Below are positions 60,979 through 61,984 of a stretch of 61,984 nucleotides of DNA, piece by piece (within the stretch, counting starts at the first letter, position 1; the number at the start of each line of letters is the position of its first letter). The stretch comes from Pseudobutyrivibrio sp. Its GTDB lineage: Bacteria > Bacillota > Clostridia > Lachnospirales > Lachnospiraceae. Below the pieces are notes generated by a model that saw only the letters and a program-made list of their open reading frames with translations, did not search any database and was not told the DNA's origin. The stretch spans positions 1 through 61,984 of the forward strand of contig JAFYYR010000009.1 in NCBI GenBank assembly GCA_017557435.1. The letters run 5' to 3'. Made by a program: the position numbers and the translations under genes.

Positions 60979-61563
60979 TTACTCTGCTGGAGCCTCAGCT
61001 GGCTCTTCTGCTGGTGCCTCTGCCTCTGCTGCTGGAGCTTCCTCTGCAGGAGCTGCTTCTGCTGCAGGTGCCTCTGCTGCACCACCCTGCTCTGCAATCT
61101 GGTTGAGAACGCGAGCGAAATTTGTGATTGGAGACTGTAAGCTTCCAAGTAACTTTGAAAGAAGCTCCTCTCTGCTTGGTACTGAAGCAACTGCTGCCAT
61201 ACCCTTTGCATCGTAGAATGTACCCTCTACGACACCAGCCTTGATTTCAAGGTTAGATGCTGTCTTAGCAAACTTAGAAAGGATTCTAGCTGGTGCTGTA
61301 GCATCTTCCTTTGCAACTGCGATTGCAGATGGTCCTTCAAGAACATCATCAAGCTGAGCAAAGTCAGTACCCTCGAAAGCACGCTTCATAAGTGTGTTCT
61401 TATATACCTTGTAAGTAACACCAGCTTCACGAAGCTGCTTACGTAACTGTGTGTCTTCTGCAACTGTAAGTCCACGAGCGTCAACTACTACAACTGATGC
61501 TGCATCTTTAACCTGAGCTGAAATCTCGTCAACGATAGGCTGCTTTAATTCAACTTTTGCCAC
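60979..61563 (-). CDS. rplJ: 50S ribosomal protein L10
   Basis: L10 is the base of the ribosomal stalk and the autogenous repressor of its operon. It has about 194 residues. I start it at the GTG at 61563 (VAKVELKQPIVDEI), with AAGGAGG 8 nt upstream; the longer open frame runs into the leader terminator. The C-terminal 25-30 residues are an Ala/Glu/Pro repeat (APAEEAPAAEAEAPAEEP), longer than in most L10 proteins and probably disordered. Confidence 0.96.
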   Translation of the reverse strand: MAKVELKQPIVDEISAQVKDAASVVVVDARGLTVAEDTQLRKQLREAGVTYKVYKNTLMKRAFEGTDFAQLDDVLEGPSAIAVAKEDATAPARILSKFAKTASNLEIKAGVVEGTFYDAKGMAAVASVPSREELLSKLLGSLQSPITNFARVLNQIAEQGGAAEAPAAEAAPAEEAPAAEAEAPAEEPAEAPAE

Positions 61564-61611
61564 GAATTTTTCCTCCTTATAATTTTTAGTGTTGCTTATA
61601 TGAGGATAAGT

Positions 61612-61745
61612 AAAAAAACCTCTATGCCATGAAGACATAGAGGTTGATTAATCGATAAATACTTAATCGTCCTCGGCTGGTAGAGATAATCTCTTTACGG
61701 CTAACGCCACCTGCTGTCTTCGGCAACAACTTTATGCATTATATC
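61612..61745 (-). ncRNA. Ribosomal L10 leader with attenuator
   Basis: The region upstream of rplJ contains the conserved L10-leader element (GCCGAAGACAGCAGGTGGC on the minus strand, about 61705-61723, followed by the GTAAAGAGATTATCTCTAC arm). It ends in a perfect terminator hairpin (AACCTCTATG/CATAGAGGTT, 61618-61645) with TTTTTTT. Binding of L10-L12 to the first part is known to favour repression of rplJL. Confidence 0.88.
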
Positions 61746-61770
61746 ATTTTGTATATTGGACTGTCAACTA

Positions 61771-61984
61771 TTAGTTAGAAACCTTAGCAACATTAAGCTT
61801 AACGCCAGGTCCCATTGTAGGAGCAAGTGAAATGCTCTTAATATACTGACCCTTTAAGCTTGATGGCTTAGCCTTGTTGATAGCGTCCATAAGAGTCTGG
61901 AAGTTGTCCGCTAACTGCTCCTCTGTGAAAGAAGCCTTTCCGATAGGTACATGGATAATGTTTGTCTTATCAAGTCTATACTCA
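61771..61984 (-). CDS. rplA: 50S ribosomal protein L1 (3' part)
   Basis: The last 71 codons of L1 are present; the start lies beyond the right edge. The end reads [23 protein letters not shown] and VAKVSN before TAA, and [14 protein letters not shown] is also typical of L1. It precedes the L10 leader, as in most Firmicutes. Confidence 0.97.
   Translation of the reverse strand, partial: EYRLDKTNIIHVPIGKASFTEEQLADNFQTLMDAINKAKPSSLKGQYIKSISLAPTMGPGVKLNVAKVSN

Overview
The window looks like chromosomal DNA of an AT-rich, low-GC Gram-positive bacterium, most likely a Lachnospiraceae member of the Butyrivibrio/Pseudobutyrivibrio/Roseburia kind. This placement is inference from protein style, strong AGGAGG ribosome binding sites, sigma-A promoters, the rplJL-rpoBC-str order, a minimal SUF pair and a LuxS/nucleosidase pair; no rRNA or tRNA is present to settle it. 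Almost every gene is on the minus strand. The exceptions are two genes inside an integrated element.

Layout on the minus strand, from the right edge downwards. (1) 61984-47558 is the transcription/translation core: rplA (partial), L10 leader, rplJ, rplL, rpoB, rpoC, rpsL, rpsG, fusA, tuf. It has separate promoters for rpoBC, for the str operon and for tuf, and a tandem 188-bp structured repeat between rpoC and rpsL. (2) 47561-39211 is an 8.35-kb integrative mobilizable element in the 3' end of tuf, bounded by a perfect 50-bp direct repeat. It carries xis, int, a replication initiator-like gene, a DnaC-like ATPase, a candidate oriT, a MobV relaxase, an XRE repressor with its operators, three zinc-ribbon proteins, a SHOCT membrane protein and a PD-(D/E)XK toxin-like nuclease preceded by a tandem-hairpin RNA. 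(3) 39207-38675 is the displaced native 3' flank of tuf, with two copies of a structured 3'-UTR module that recurs after rplL. (4) 38674-23102 is accessory chromosome: DJ-1, PAP2, GNAT, UvrD-type helicase, LUD protein, YczE, ArsC/Spx-like, LytTR plus LiaF-like, ABC-F, an exporter with its own two-component system, and a secreted SGNH hydrolase. (5) 22901-13362 holds a SufC/SufB pair, a chemoreceptor, a one-component 5TMR-LytTR regulator next to cstA, and a cysteine-rich MarR/GNAT/permease/thioredoxin operon resembling arsenic or organoarsenic handling genes. (6) 13226-384 holds a membrane MutS-like ATPase coupled to a membrane-anchored MerR, DJ-1, luxS, mtnN, phosphoglucomutase, a GntR-controlled ABC operon and a polysaccharide O-acetylation operon.

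The most unusual material is: the tuf-targeting element and its displaced tuf tail; the promoter, hairpin repeat, terminator and nuclease arrangement inside it, which has the layout of an RNA-antitoxin system; two families of structured intergenic repeats around the ribosomal/RNA polymerase genes; and several membrane-tethered one-component regulators whose binding sites can be read in the sequence.
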